The notes beneath the pieces are model-generated. The model saw only the letters and a list, made by a program, of their open reading frames with translations, did no database searches and was not told the origin of the DNA. From the NCBI GenBank assembly GCA_030704615.1, contig CM060734.1:24306001-24370000 (forward strand): a stretch of DNA of 64,000 bases, in the 5' to 3' direction. Within the stretch, counting starts at the first letter, position 1, and each line of letters begins with the position of its first letter. This DNA comes from Takakia lepidozioides (lineage: Eukaryota; Streptophyta; Takakiopsida; Takakiales; Takakiaceae). This document shows positions 31,438-42,900 of the stretch, piece after piece. The position numbers and the translations under genes were made by a program.

Positions 31438-33370
31438 TTACTGGAGGCCGATCGGAGCAAGATGTTTGCGAAGAACACTATTAAGGAAATCCCAGCTTAT
31501 ATTATCAAAAGCTTTTTCAAAATCTAGCATAAAAAAGGCGAAGGGTTGGGAATTCAAGTTCGCAGGATGCAAAGCTTCCTTAGCAAATAGAACGTTATCC
31601 AGAATCATGCGACTACTCACAATTCCAGTTTGCTCAAGCCTAATAATGGCTGGGAGTAAGGGCTGAATATGAAGGGCAAGAGCCTTAGCGATGACTTCAT
31701 ACGTGGAGTTCAATAAAGTTATAGGGCTGTAATTGGAAATCACCGCTCTGTCCTCTTTCTTGAAGATGAGGGTAATCAGCCCTTGAGAAATCTGGGAAGG
31801 CATGATGCCTTTAAGCAATATATCATTGGTCATGGCCAAGAAGTCATCCCCAATTGTGCCCCACAATTCCCTAAGGAATTGCATAGGAAGGCCATCGGCC
31901 AATGCAGGCACCTTACCTGGGCTGAGAGAGATCAAAGCATCGTTTAATTCCATCAGGGTAAAAGGGCAAGCTATCATATCCTTATCCTTGGGACTGAGGG
32001 ACTCGAGAACCGAGCCTAAAGATAGCTTCCGCAGCAGCAGTAGACTCACGACAGGAAGGATGGTCAGAGAAAAGATTGGTGAAATAATCAGCCGCTAATC
32101 CTGCCATCTTCTTAGCGGAAGAATGCACTTGCCCCTGCTGATCCACCAGGGAAGCTATGGAGTTAGCCAAAGACCGCTACTTAGCTTTAGCAAAAATACT
32201 TATTCATTTTTTCTCCCTTTATAGACCAATTGACCCCTGCTTTACGTCTCATAGCCTCATCCTTGTATTGTCTAATTGACCAAAGGTTAGACTTTGACGT
32301 ATTATATGACAGCAACGTCTGAGGCCCTTCTCTCTTTTCCTCCAACAAATTCTGACACATCTCCATGCATTTCAACAAACAATTTTCTCTCTGCACAATT
32401 TTCAAGGCAAATGAACAAGGAAGGTCCTGACTGGCTTTACGAGTCGCTTGAAGCTTCGCAAGATACCTCAAAATTGGCGAGGAGAGATGGTTCCCTGAAG
32501 AGATCCAGATGAAAGCAAGGGACTCCAACGTCTCTGGACACTTCAAGAAAGACGGATTAAAGCCTAAAGTAACCAGGACCCTTAGGCCATTGACCAGGGG
32601 ATCTTAAGGTTACATTGGATTTCCGCATGATCAAAACCTGGCAAGATAGGCCCTAAAGGGACTATCGAGGCCCAGGGCAGGATGGCATTGGGAGCAAGAG
32701 AGCCTATCTAATCTGGCCATACAAAGGGCAGGGGGAGACCTGTTATTGGACCAGGTAAATCGCAAGGAGCCATCAGGAGGAACAGAGACATCAACCAAGC
32801 CAAGCAAAAGACAGAGAGAATCCAAGCTACCGATTCTCCCATTGAGAGATTGGTGTTGGGGTCTAATCTATCCGTAGGTCTATCTGCTTGCAATCCCCCG
32901 CAAGGATCCAATGATCAACCTCACTATGACCCCTGATGTTGAGACTCAGCAGATCCTATAAGTCAATTATTTCTTGAGCAAGGTTTGGGGCATACACATC
33001 AATAAGGCCAATTTTGGATGGTCCCCAGGGGAAATAAGAATTCCAAATTGGGCCCTACCTTGAACCCACACCTAACCCATTTAGGAAGCAAGAAGAGATG
33101 GAGATAAGAGAATGGTAGTACCCCCTTGAGCGTCAGCAACCAAACTATTCCACCATGCCGCCTGCTGAGGCCATATCATGCTACCAAGACTGGCAATTTA
33201 GAGGTCATCCAGCTTATACTGTTGTAAAAAAATAACTGAATCGGACGAAATGTAAGGGGCAGCCCAATTCCTAATTCTGGTGCGCTTGGGAGCAGACGCC
33301 TCCGAGCCAATACCCCTAATGTTCCATGATCTTAGGGTGAAATTCATGAGAAAGGGCGGGTGAGGCCCAA
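31438..33370 (-). pseudogene. LINE ORF2 fragment (endonuclease and first half of RT)
   Basis: MNFTLRSWNIRGIGSEA is the endonuclease start (about 33350), with IFLQQYKLDD. It then decays to short frames to about 32550. AGVNWSIKGEKMNKYFC (near 32210) matches the other LINE. RT: LNDALISLSPGKVPALADGL (Asp-Gly changed to Ala-Asp-Gly), LITLIFKKEDRAVISNYSPI, TLLNSTYEVIAKALALHIQP and FFMLDFEKAFDNISWDFLNS (32049-31438). No YADD-type box. Confidence 0.85.
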
Positions 33371-35600
33371 GAGCAGCTCTCGAAATGATGACCCATAAGC
33401 AGAAAAATGGAACAAGGTACGGTTGTCCGACGCGGGGAGAGCAGAGATCCATTTAAACCCCAGGGGATCAGGAGTCAAAAAGTGGGTGAGCCGGAACACC
33501 GCAACGAGTATGGATCCCCTCCCTTTGGCCCCAAGCCCCAAAGGTGCTACCAAACGCTTCTTCTTAAGTAGGGTATGATAATACAGCAGAGAACCCAAGA
33601 AACCCAGGAAGGAAGCGACTTCAGGAAGCTGGCGTCCCACATCATCCGGAGAAGAGCTATTCAGAAACCAGACCGGGAGAACCTTCAAACAAGCATGATC
33701 CCTGACTAGAATAAGACACCGTTCGCAGGAAAAGGGGTCCTCACAGCAGATGAAGAGGGACGTGGCATAGTAAGACGGGCTTACCACAAACATAGGGGCC
33801 TCAGCTGATCTGGCGGAGGGAGACCGCACATAGGGACTTACAATCAGAGAGGACTCGGCAACGTTAGCCAGTGATTCCAGCCCAACCCCACTTGCCACTG
33901 GAGATTTGACAGGAGCCATGGGAGAGCCTACTCCCAAGATGACATCCACAATCGCAAAACCAGCTTTAAGGAGAACCATATTTTTCAAAAATCCAACATC
34001 CAAGGGGTGGGGGTCCTTAAGGGTCCGCTTGGTGATCCAGGAGCTATGCGCTACCTCAGCATGCAAACGCAAGTACATCTCATCTACATCAAGCACAAGC
34101 AATACATGAATCGTGGAAAAATCATGATCCGGGGAATTCTCCACAAAGGCTCCGAAGTGTGCCACTGCCTCCTGATTTAACCGGAACTGGTGGCACTTGG
34201 TGGCGAAGATCTCCTTAGTCACCCAAAGCACCAAGTCCATCTCTTGTCTTGCATGAAACATTCCCGCCACCTTCGTAGAAACCCAAGAGCCTATGAGCCC
34301 CATATCACCACCCATTAGACAAAGCGCAGGGGAGCCCTCCTTGTGCTTGTAGAATGATCGGGGTAATATGGATAGTAGCTGTACTCTTAATGACTGCATT
34401 GTCCGGAGACCACTGGTTCAACGTAAGCCCCGCAAACGACTTCAGAGCCAAGCAGTTAGTAGCCAAGTTGATTATCGGAGCATCCATTAACACATCCAGA
34501 TAAACACAGAAGGGGAATCTTGCAAGAGGATAATCCAGCAGAGTGGGGCTAAAACCCTGACGGGGAAGAAAGACGAGCTTCGGGCGGCCCGCAGGAGAAG
34601 ACACTCCAGGAGAGCAAGGATGCTTTCACTTGAGGGGTCTGCCAGCAGACGAGGGAGAAGCTGAGGCCACCAAACTGCTTTGTGCCTGCATTGGCTGGGG
34701 GGAATTGTGCGGAACCACACCCTCCGCTGCTTCCGCTGTCTTCGTCTCTGACTGGGATGAATCCATTGTCTCAGACCTATGAGCCGTCTTGCCTTTCCCC
34801 GCATGCAGGCAATCGGCTTTGACATGACCTTCCCCACTACAAGCAAGACAAAACACACTTAGCACTTCCTCTTTAATGAGAACATAAATGTAAGAGCCAT
34901 CTAATGTTGGAAGCTTGATGCTCTTTCCAATTTTAGCTCCCTCAGGCATCATAACAACCAGTTTGGCACCCCTCCATCTCTAGTGGATTCCAGAGCCACA
35001 TTGTCCTTGACCACACTGAGAGGTGCTCCTTCTCCTGGGACTGAAACATTCAAAGAACCTATGAAGGAGCCAAAATGGGCTCCTATCTCTGGCAGAGAGG
35101 CCAAATAGTTATCAGGCAGAAATGGAAGGGCAATGACCCTGGGTTTGTAGGTTATCCCATTCTTATGGCCCCAATCTGGGGACCAGGGGAACAGGTTGAC
35201 CTTAAACCGAGAAGTTGGCAGCTTCGTCGCCAGGGCTTTTTCTGCATCTTCCTTAGAGCTAAAAAGCACAGTGTAGAAACCTCTACCCATGGAATGACAT
35301 AAATGATGGGTGAGGCCCCCCTCTGCCCCCAAGTGCTCAATGATCCAGTACTTGCAGACCCACTGCCTCTCATGCACTCTACCAGGGAAATAGACCAGAA
35401 TGCCATGTTGCAACATCTTCCTAGATTGGGACTTCACAAAATCCATGTTAAGCTTCAAGACTTGTTGACTCTCATCTCCAGAGAAACCTGACTCTGTCTA
35501 GGGGACAATTTCCAAACTGGCCGGGCCTGATGGGAGCTCTGGCCCTTTCCCCAAGAGCAAACCCATTGACTGGACACCTTTACCCTTAGCAGCCATGGAT
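33344..35600 (-). pseudogene. LINE ORF1 with CCHC zinc knuckle
   Basis: Begins about 35595 with MAAKGKGVQSMGLLLGKGPE. Frames 35458-34949 (nucleic-acid-binding N-terminal domain like plant DUF4283: GILVYFPGR, GRGFYTVLFSSKEDAEKAL, RVIALPFLPDNYLASLPEIG), 34952-34626 (knuckle CLACSGEGHVKADC, C-X2-C-X4-H-X4-C, then a Ser/Glu/Ala-rich linker) and 34399-33344, a 351-codon C-terminal frame of unknown fold, rich in VALLK/FLGFLGSLLYY helices. The three are joined only by frameshifts. The last frame overlaps the ORF2 start by a few bases. Confidence 0.75.
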
Positions 35601-35619
35601 GGAACCTCTCCCTCTCACA

Positions 35620-37140
35620 CCCGAATTCCCCTGTTTCCTACGCTGTGTGTTTCCTCTCGACGACATGGTAAGACAAAAACACCATAACGCAGTGCAACAA
35701 GCCTGGGGAAAGCAGGATTGCAATACAAAGGGGAAAGATGAGAGACCGCCAAAGAGAGGGGACAGCGGGCCGCCTTTTGCATGCGAGCAATTACTCCAGA
35801 ATCCTGGATGAGCTCAAACAGATGCACATTCGAGACAGGGGCAAGACTCGGCGCACAGCTACCCAGGCCTCACAACGAGAGCCCGACTGGAGATTGATGC
35901 CGTCCCTTAGAGCAATAATGAGCGGTCATCATCCAAAAACAAGGGCTGTGTCGGAAGGGAGTAGGCAGTTGACCCATTGAAATCCAATGGGGGGTCTGGG
36001 GGTTTGTTTCTTTATCATCATCATGATGGAGGGGGAAAAACTGAAAGACGGCGCGCAATAAGGTGAGGCCGAGCAGTACATGGAACTTGTAATCAAGTGC
36101 TCATGACGGGCACAGAGGAAGGAGGGAGGAAGAGCGGCGAGCACGCCCGGGGACACTCAAGCTTGCTGGAGCACCAGACTTGAAAAAAATTCTAAGTCCT
36201 AGACACGCCACTCACCGCACGGCGTAAACTGCGGAGCTACATTTTGGAACCGGGTTACAACTTGTTTTTAAGAAGATAACGAACCTCTTAATTGTGATTC
36301 TTCATATTTCATTTTTTTTCCTTTTATTTTTTCTTTTCTTTTCTTTTCGGTCCTCTTAAAATCTTAATGTATCATAACTGAAAATCAGGTTATATTGATA
36401 ACAGTTGTATGGACCCGGTGGTCTTCCACCTGGATAATGGCATATTGATAACCTGAGAACTTTTTTTGGGGACCCCTTTGTTGATAACCTCTAACCACAA
36501 CAATTTCCAAACCCTACATTATATATAACCGCCTCCATACCGTTTTAAGCAAAGATTCCTTACCCGGACCCTTCAATATGTCATACCCGCCCAACACTGG
36601 TGCATACATGCCGTATCGTCTCTCTTATTATGATACAGTTAGTACATATACAACTTATAACCATACCTTCAGCGTATACTGGTATAGACGTATAGAGTAT
36701 GATTATGAAATTAAGAATATTTTGAAATGTGAAATATCTTGAATATATATAATATGGAAAACTTGTTACACATCCTTGCTTTTTTTCTCAAATTTTCAAA
36801 ATAACAGGAGTGGCTACTGAGTTTTGCAGGAAATAGCCATATTTTCTGTTCATCCACTTTCATTTGGACAGAATCATCCTCCTCTATACTTTCATCCATG
36901 TATATCATCCATATTAGGTGAATTCATCCAAGATTTATATTTGTTTTAGAGAGGTTTGGCGATTTCATCCATGAGAAAATAGTGAATTTTTGAATTTTTT
37001 TTTGAGGTCGAAAAAGTGCGAAAGTTCGCCAGAAATAAAAACACTGTTACACATGTCCTTTAAAAAGAAAAAAAGGCGACAAACTTATATATAAGTGTGC
37101 CCATTCAGGAAACTGGTTTAATGGAAAGTTTCCTTCCAAT
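35620..37140. other. No gene seen
   Basis: 35620-36180 could be the 5' UTR of the minus-strand LINE. 36250-37060 is AT-rich with poly-T and short ORFs of no clear identity. Confidence 0.5.
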
Positions 37141-37154
37141 TTTGATGATTAAAA

Positions 37155-37250
37155 GCTTAGTATCGTAGACATTCATTTTGCGTAGAAGATTTGAACCGCC
37201 TACCTTTCCTGGTGGAAGCCGTCTCCAGTAACCACTAAACCCGTTGACCC
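37155..37250 (-). repeat. tRNA-derived SINE-like sequence
   Basis: On the minus strand: GGGTTTAGTGGTTACTGGAG resembles an RNA polymerase III A box/D arm, and about 35 bases on GGCGGTTCAAATC is a good B box/T loop. Stems of a full cloverleaf pair poorly, so a tRNA-derived SINE head or a tRNA pseudogene is likelier than a working tRNA. Confidence 0.4.
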
Positions 37251-37379
37251 AGAGGAGTTTTCTACTTATAGAGATATTTCTAAACGATCTCGCCGATGCA
37301 AAATGCAATGGTCATTGTCATCCATGGTATGATGCCATTCATCCAGAGAACATGCATGCTGGTTGCCACTGGTACATAG

Positions 37380-37770
37380 TACATACATTACATGGGCACA
37401 TGCATGCTAGTTGCATGCCGGGAAAAGTTGCTGAGAAACGCTGCCCGGAAGGCTTCAAAATTGTACTTGGCTTTTGCCGGCAATGACAATCTGGAAGTCG
37501 ACAGTTACCGGCAATACAACAATCCGGCAAGTGGTATGCCGGCTGGTTACCGGTGGAAATCTCAGCGAGGGGTTTGGAGGCAAGGGGTCGGACGGTGAAG
37601 TTGGGGAAACAAGGGGTGGAAAATAAGTTTTAAATGCCGAGAAATGAAGAAAGTGCAAACCGTCCACAGACCCCCGTTTTGACGATTCACTGTTTTCGCA
37701 CGTGATAACTCATTTCTCACGTGTGAGAAGTGCAGACTGGATGATAATGGTGAGGGTGCAAACTGGACGC
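37380..37770 (+). repeat. Dispersed GC-rich repeat, second copy
   Basis: TAGTACATACATTACATG, GCATGCCGGGAAAAGTTGCT, GAGAAACGCTGCCCGGAAG, TTTGCCGGCAATGAC and GTGCAGACTGGATG appear in the same order as at 30400-30770. No coding potential seen. Confidence 0.5.
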
Positions 37771-38045
37771 CATACATACTACGTCAATTTCCTTGCAACA
37801 CATGCAACATGCAACGTTTTTTTTTTTCACGAAATTTCGCCACTTTCCGATCCAGAAATTGGCCTCACGAAATTTACAAAGAAATTATGGGTTAAAATAT
37901 GGCACTGTTTCGCATTACTGCCCTCCCTAATGCCGTCATGTCGTTGAAATGAGGACCGCCGCCTGTTCAACTGTCACACAGGGAAAGAGCCACATGCCAT
38001 TCGGGTTCGTTAGATCCAGATGATCTTGCCTATCGATTTCTAGAA

Positions 38046-38339
38046 ACTCTACCACGTGCCAGCGCAAGGAACAAAGCCTTGGGTTCAAACTCTTTCCGCT
38101 TTCACCAAGGGTCGAGCTATGGAGGGAACTCTCATTTAGGTTTCGCTTACCCGCCTAGTATCCGTGTCATGCACCTCCACTTAAACAGACTTACTCTACC
38201 ACGTACCAGCGCAAGGAGCAAAGCCTTGGGTTCAAACTCTTTCCGCTTTCACCAAGGGTCGAGCTATGGAGGGAACTCTCATTTAGGTTTCGCTTACCCG
38301 TCTAGTATCCGTGTCATGCACCTCCACTTAAACAGACTT
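38046..38339 (+). repeat. 147-bp tandem duplication
   Basis: 38046-38192 and 38193-38339, differing at only a few positions (ACGTGCCAGC/ACGTACCAGC, GGAACAAAG/GGAGCAAAG, CCCGCC/CCCGTC). Each holds CCTTGGGTTCAAACTC, similar to a pol III B box. The long frame across it is a repeat product. Confidence 0.95.
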
Positions 38340-38399
38340 ACACCGCCTCTTGCACTGGCACATGAGGATCTTGGACAAGATTAGCCATATTTGTCAATG

Positions 38400-39953
38400 G
38401 ATTGTATCCATGTGACAGAGTTGTGCTAGGCTTTGCAATATGCAGTGTCGTTGTTACTTAGAAAAAATTACCTCCCTTGTCGCTCCACAAACGAAACAGT
38501 ACATGAGTTGAGTTCGTATAAAACTCATCAAACATTCTTGACAGTAGCCACGAGATCACATGCCACTAAGTCACCAATTGATCTTCCTCATAGGCCAGCC
38601 AGGAGCCAACGTGGCTCAAGTTCTTAAATGAAAAAAAAACGCTAAACACATATGCAATAAAAAACAATAAAAAGAATAAAAAGATGGCATCAATGATGAC
38701 AAAGAATCGTACACAAAATAAACAGGAAAATAAATGTACGATACGAGACTGCGTCAAAGATATTGTAGGGCCAGCATAAGAGAGGTGGACCACAGCCGTA
38801 ACCTAAACGGAGGCATAACCCACTCATAACCGGACTCGTTACGAGGTCCCGTCGTCAAGGAGGGGTGAAAGGGAGGGGTAAGAAGTAAGAAGTGGGAGGG
38901 GGTGTGCAGCGGGAGTTGCGCGAGCTGCTGCGTGTTTGTAGTTTGTGTCTCGAGGGAGTGGGTTAGTGCGGGATCTTAGGGTTGTTTGTGGGAGAAGAAG
39001 AGGAGGAGGAGGACGGGTTATGGTGGAGTTGAGGGAGTGTGTGCGGTCTTGGGAGTGTGTGGATGCGCTTTGATTTGGAGGTGAGTACTGACTGCCGGAT
39101 TGGAGCCGTCTTTGGATCGTGATCGTGATTGGAGTGATCGTGTCGTGGTAGGAACAGCGGGTGCTTGATTTACTGTTCATTTGTTTGAGAATCGTTTAGC
39201 AGCGGGGACGCTGCAGGTTGCGTGAAGTGGAAGATGGATGCGATTGCAGTTGAATGTCTGGTGCGAGCTGGAGATGTGAGGTCGAGGATCGCTGGGTCCG
39301 GTTTCCAGTTGTAGTGGCGGTCTTAGCCAATTCCGTGAAAGTGAGGAGGAAATTTATTGCCACGGGGGCTACTTGTACAATGCAGATACAACCAGCTCAG
39401 GGATCTGTGTTTGCGGATAACAGAAGTTATGCTTGTCTCGCCGCTGGCTTCTGTTGCACGTCTTTTAGTTGCTCCAGCTGACGTGCTCACCGATAGGTAC
39501 CGTCTGCGAATTTCGCCCCTTGGAATGCGGAAAGTTACTTAAGTATACGTGATCGGAAATCTCAATTCACACTTCCCTTCTTTCTTATATCCGATCACCA
39601 ATTCGCGAATCGGAGTTTCCTGCCTCCCTGGAGCAGCTTGCCTCACACTAGGACGTACACCAGTGTAGCCACTTGGTTGAATCGCCCTTGTCATAATGCA
39701 ATTATTCACTGTAATAATTTCCTTGTCCCTAGGCACTTCAATTTTGGCCATGATCTTATTTATGTTACACTTAATCCGGGAAGATTAGGTCGAGTAGGTT
39801 TCAGCTGTCAGCATAAATACATAGGTGTGTGTGAGTGCAACATTCTTGCTTTTGCAAGGCTACTGTGCTTGAGCACCAACATGTTTCTTCTTCTGCCTGT
39901 AGGACTTGCTGGAGTAATCAGATGAAATAAGCTCAACCTTCAAATTAGCCTCA
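38400..39953 (+). promoter_or_regulatory. Presumed promoter and 5' UTR of callose synthase
   Basis: No other gene is visible between the duplication and the callose synthase ATG. 38820-39180 is purine/G-rich on the + strand (GAAGAAGAGGAGGAGGAGGA near 38995). GAGGTGAGTACTG near 39077 could be the donor of a 5'-UTR intron. I see no convincing TATA box. The extent is inference. Confidence 0.3.
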
Positions 39954-42900
39954 ATGGCTACTAGCGGAGGTGCAGAAGGGCAAACTGCGCCTACGGTGAG
40001 AATTGCTGGTGCTGGAGGGACAGAAGGGCCAAGTACACCTGCAGTCAAAATGGCAGGTACTGGTGGAGCAGAAGGGCCGAGTGGACCGATACTGAGACGG
40101 CTTTCCCGGACTTACACAACAGGTGCACTCTCAGAGATCTTCGACAGTGAAGTTGTCCCCTCATCGCTGTCATCAATTGCCCCAATTTTGCGGGTGGCCA
40201 ATGAAATTGAAGCTCAACGTCCCCGAGTTGCCTATCTGTGTATGTGCCCTTCTCCCCTCCCATATGCAGCTTTTTCAATTGAGAGAGGCGGGCATTGTAT
40301 GTCTTTCGTCTGAGTGTCTCAATCCCCCTGGTATTGCAGGTCAGCATAAATTCTCTTACAAATACGCAGTTCTTGTAGGCGTGTTTTGTGAGGGATCTTC
40401 CTATCTATGCTTCTCACTTGGTGTAGGCGTTGTTCAGGTACTCTTGTCTCTGGTTTTCTCCTTCCCTTCTCTTTGGCCCTACCGACTTGTCGAGTATATG
40501 GCTGTCCTTCCAGAACTTAGCATTGCCCAATTGTGGATATGGGTGACAGGCCGTTATCACGCTTTTGAGAAGGCCCATCGCATTGATCCAACTTCTAGTG
40601 GCCGAGGTGTTCGGCAATTCAAAACAGCACTGCTGCAGCGGCTTGAAAAAGTGAGTTTGGTGCTGTTGAAGTGCCCCTAATCACCAACAGAGCATTGCTT
40701 AAAGTAAATACCAGGGTGTTGTAGATCATGAGGGTTTTTCTGTGTTACAAGTTAATGAAATCTTGTGGGAGTAATGTAGGATCAAGAACCAACATTGGAA
40801 GGACCCCTAATCACCAACAGAGCATTGCCTAAAGTAATATCAGGGTGTTGTAGATCTTGAGGGTTTTTCTGTGTTACAAGTTAATGAAATCTTGTGGGAG
40901 TAATGTAGGATCAAGAACCAACATTGGAAGCACGAGTCCGGCGAAATGATGCTAGGGAGATACAGAGCTTTTATCAGCAATACTATGAGAACTATGTTAA
41001 GGCTCTTGATGGGGCTGAGCACTCTGACCGGTATGTTATCATCTTGCCTGTACTGGCAAAATAGCAAAGCAGGGGGGCATTGAGGAAAGGGAAAGAAAAG
41101 CTAGGGCTTTCTGTGGGGTGGACAGCATATATCTGTTGACAATAACCTGTGAATAGTCCAGCTGGACCCACCTGTCCAGCTGGACCTGTTTGTCATATAT
41201 TCTCCCAGAAAGTTGAGGAGTTCCACACAAAAATGCAGGAAAGTTCATGCTGGCTGATGACAATCTGGTTACAGCAGGCTTTGGTTGTAGTGTCACAATT
41301 AGAGTGAAAGATCGAATAAATGAGATGGTCATGATTAGCTGCCAGGCACAGTAGGGATCACCAAGAAAAAGAGGGAGTAGGAGCTTCCAGTTATTTTTCT
41401 ACAATGATTCAATCTGTATATTTGAAACATGAATGCCTAATTGACATGTGTTGTTGTTTCACAGTGCCCAGCTGGCTAAAGCTTATCAGACTGCAGCAGT
41501 GCTCTTTGAAGTTCTTAAAGCTGTGAACCGGGACAAGACTGAGGAGACACCCCCAGAGGTGTGTTCAGGGAGCTCTTTAATTGTTGCCCTGAGTTGTACT
41601 CAGTTCAATCTGTAGTACTTCTGAAATTTCATGCAATCTTAAAGAGTATGTAGTGGTCCCTGTAATGTCCTTTACTTATTTCAAGCCATTTGTTAGAGGC
41701 GTGATCATGTGTTCATGGTATTCTTGTTGCATGCAAGAATTTTGGATTGGTTTGCCATTTCTAAGTGGAAGCAGGTTATTTGAGTAGATTATTGCAGCGG
41801 CCAAGGATGTGGAGCAGAAGAAGGAAATCTATGTTGCATATAACATCCTCCCACTGGATCCAGCTGGTGCATCACAGGCAATCATGCAGCTTGATGAGGT
41901 GAGATGATAATCTGACCTTCTTGCTTGCTGTGTATGAGAAAAAATATTTTAAGAATGGAAATTTATCAGTCCACAGGAGCGGCCTATGGGATACACTAGC
42001 AGAACTGACAGAGACAGAACTACATTTACATCCTCAGAAGCCCCTGAGCAGAACAACGAGAAACCAACCCAGGAACATTAAATGACGTCAGAAGATAAAG
42101 TGGGTCGTTCAGGCAGGCTGCCAGGCTCTTGTAGTCCTCAAAGATGAAACCTTCTGGCAAAGTCTGGTACTCCTAAAGCAAAGATAAATATCTGCATCAC
42201 ATCTCAATGAGTAGGATAGGAGGGAAAAAGTGTTGTTCTGAATATACTTCCTAAGTGATTTAAACGGGATAGATCCTACCATGGGGAATGTGTACCCCAA
42301 AGCCCTCTGTAGGGTGTGAGAACCAAATCTGAAGTTGCCCATGGCTCTTGTGAGGGACAGGGAGGGGTATGAGACAAATTCGTTACATCTACTGAATGCC
42401 CAGGGACACAATTAAAACAACCCAGTAGAATCCCAGAAACCAAGCACCACAGGAACGAAGAGAAGTGAAGTTTCATCTCTGCAGGTCTATCATTTCGAGT
42501 TTGTCAACAGTTCGCCTGTTGCAACTACTGTTGTTGCCAGCTCTTGTTTCAACTTTTGACCTTCTCTGGATGGGATGGCAGATCAGGGCAGCAGTCGAGT
42601 CTCTTCGAAATATCCGTGGCCTGCCTTGGCCATCTGTAACTGATCCATCTCGTCACAAGTCTGGGGAACTCGATTGTCTCGATTGGCTTCACGACATGTT
42701 TGGGTTTCAGGTCTCCATTGCCTATTAAGATGTCGATCCATCTTCAACTTTCAATCCCAAAAGTTGTGTTCGAAATATATATGCTTCTCACCAGAGCTGC
42801 TTTGAAACCCGCTCCTTGATATTGACATGACATGATTCCCTTTCTAGATAAGTAGCGTCCTTGCCTAAAATCAGTTGTGACAAAGACTGGCCTTGGTTCT

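Larger units (their letters stand above)
31150..35610 (-). mobile_element. Second LINE-type retrotransposon, 3' part of ORF2 missing
   Basis: Minus strand. ORF1 about 35595-33370, ORF2 about 33370-31438. RT stops after the block DFEKAFDNISWDF; the FVDD block, thumb and zf-RVT are absent. The sequence from 31437 to about 31150 may be 3' UTR (it contains an A-rich stretch around 31250-31290 on the complementary reading), which would mean an internal deletion. Related to the LINE at 22860-29740 but clearly diverged. Confidence 0.75.

Noticed and set aside
37155-37250. Functional tRNA gene on the minus strand
   Set aside because: A and B box-like motifs are present but acceptor and anticodon stems do not pair well.
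38079-38384. 101-codon frame with a repeated 49-residue peptide
   Set aside because: Caused by the 147-bp tandem duplication, with no start context or family.
41800-41830. Exon 5 starting after TTGCAG at about 41797
   Set aside because: Breaks the frame; the acceptor GTAG at 41784-41787 gives [11 protein letters not shown] as in relatives.
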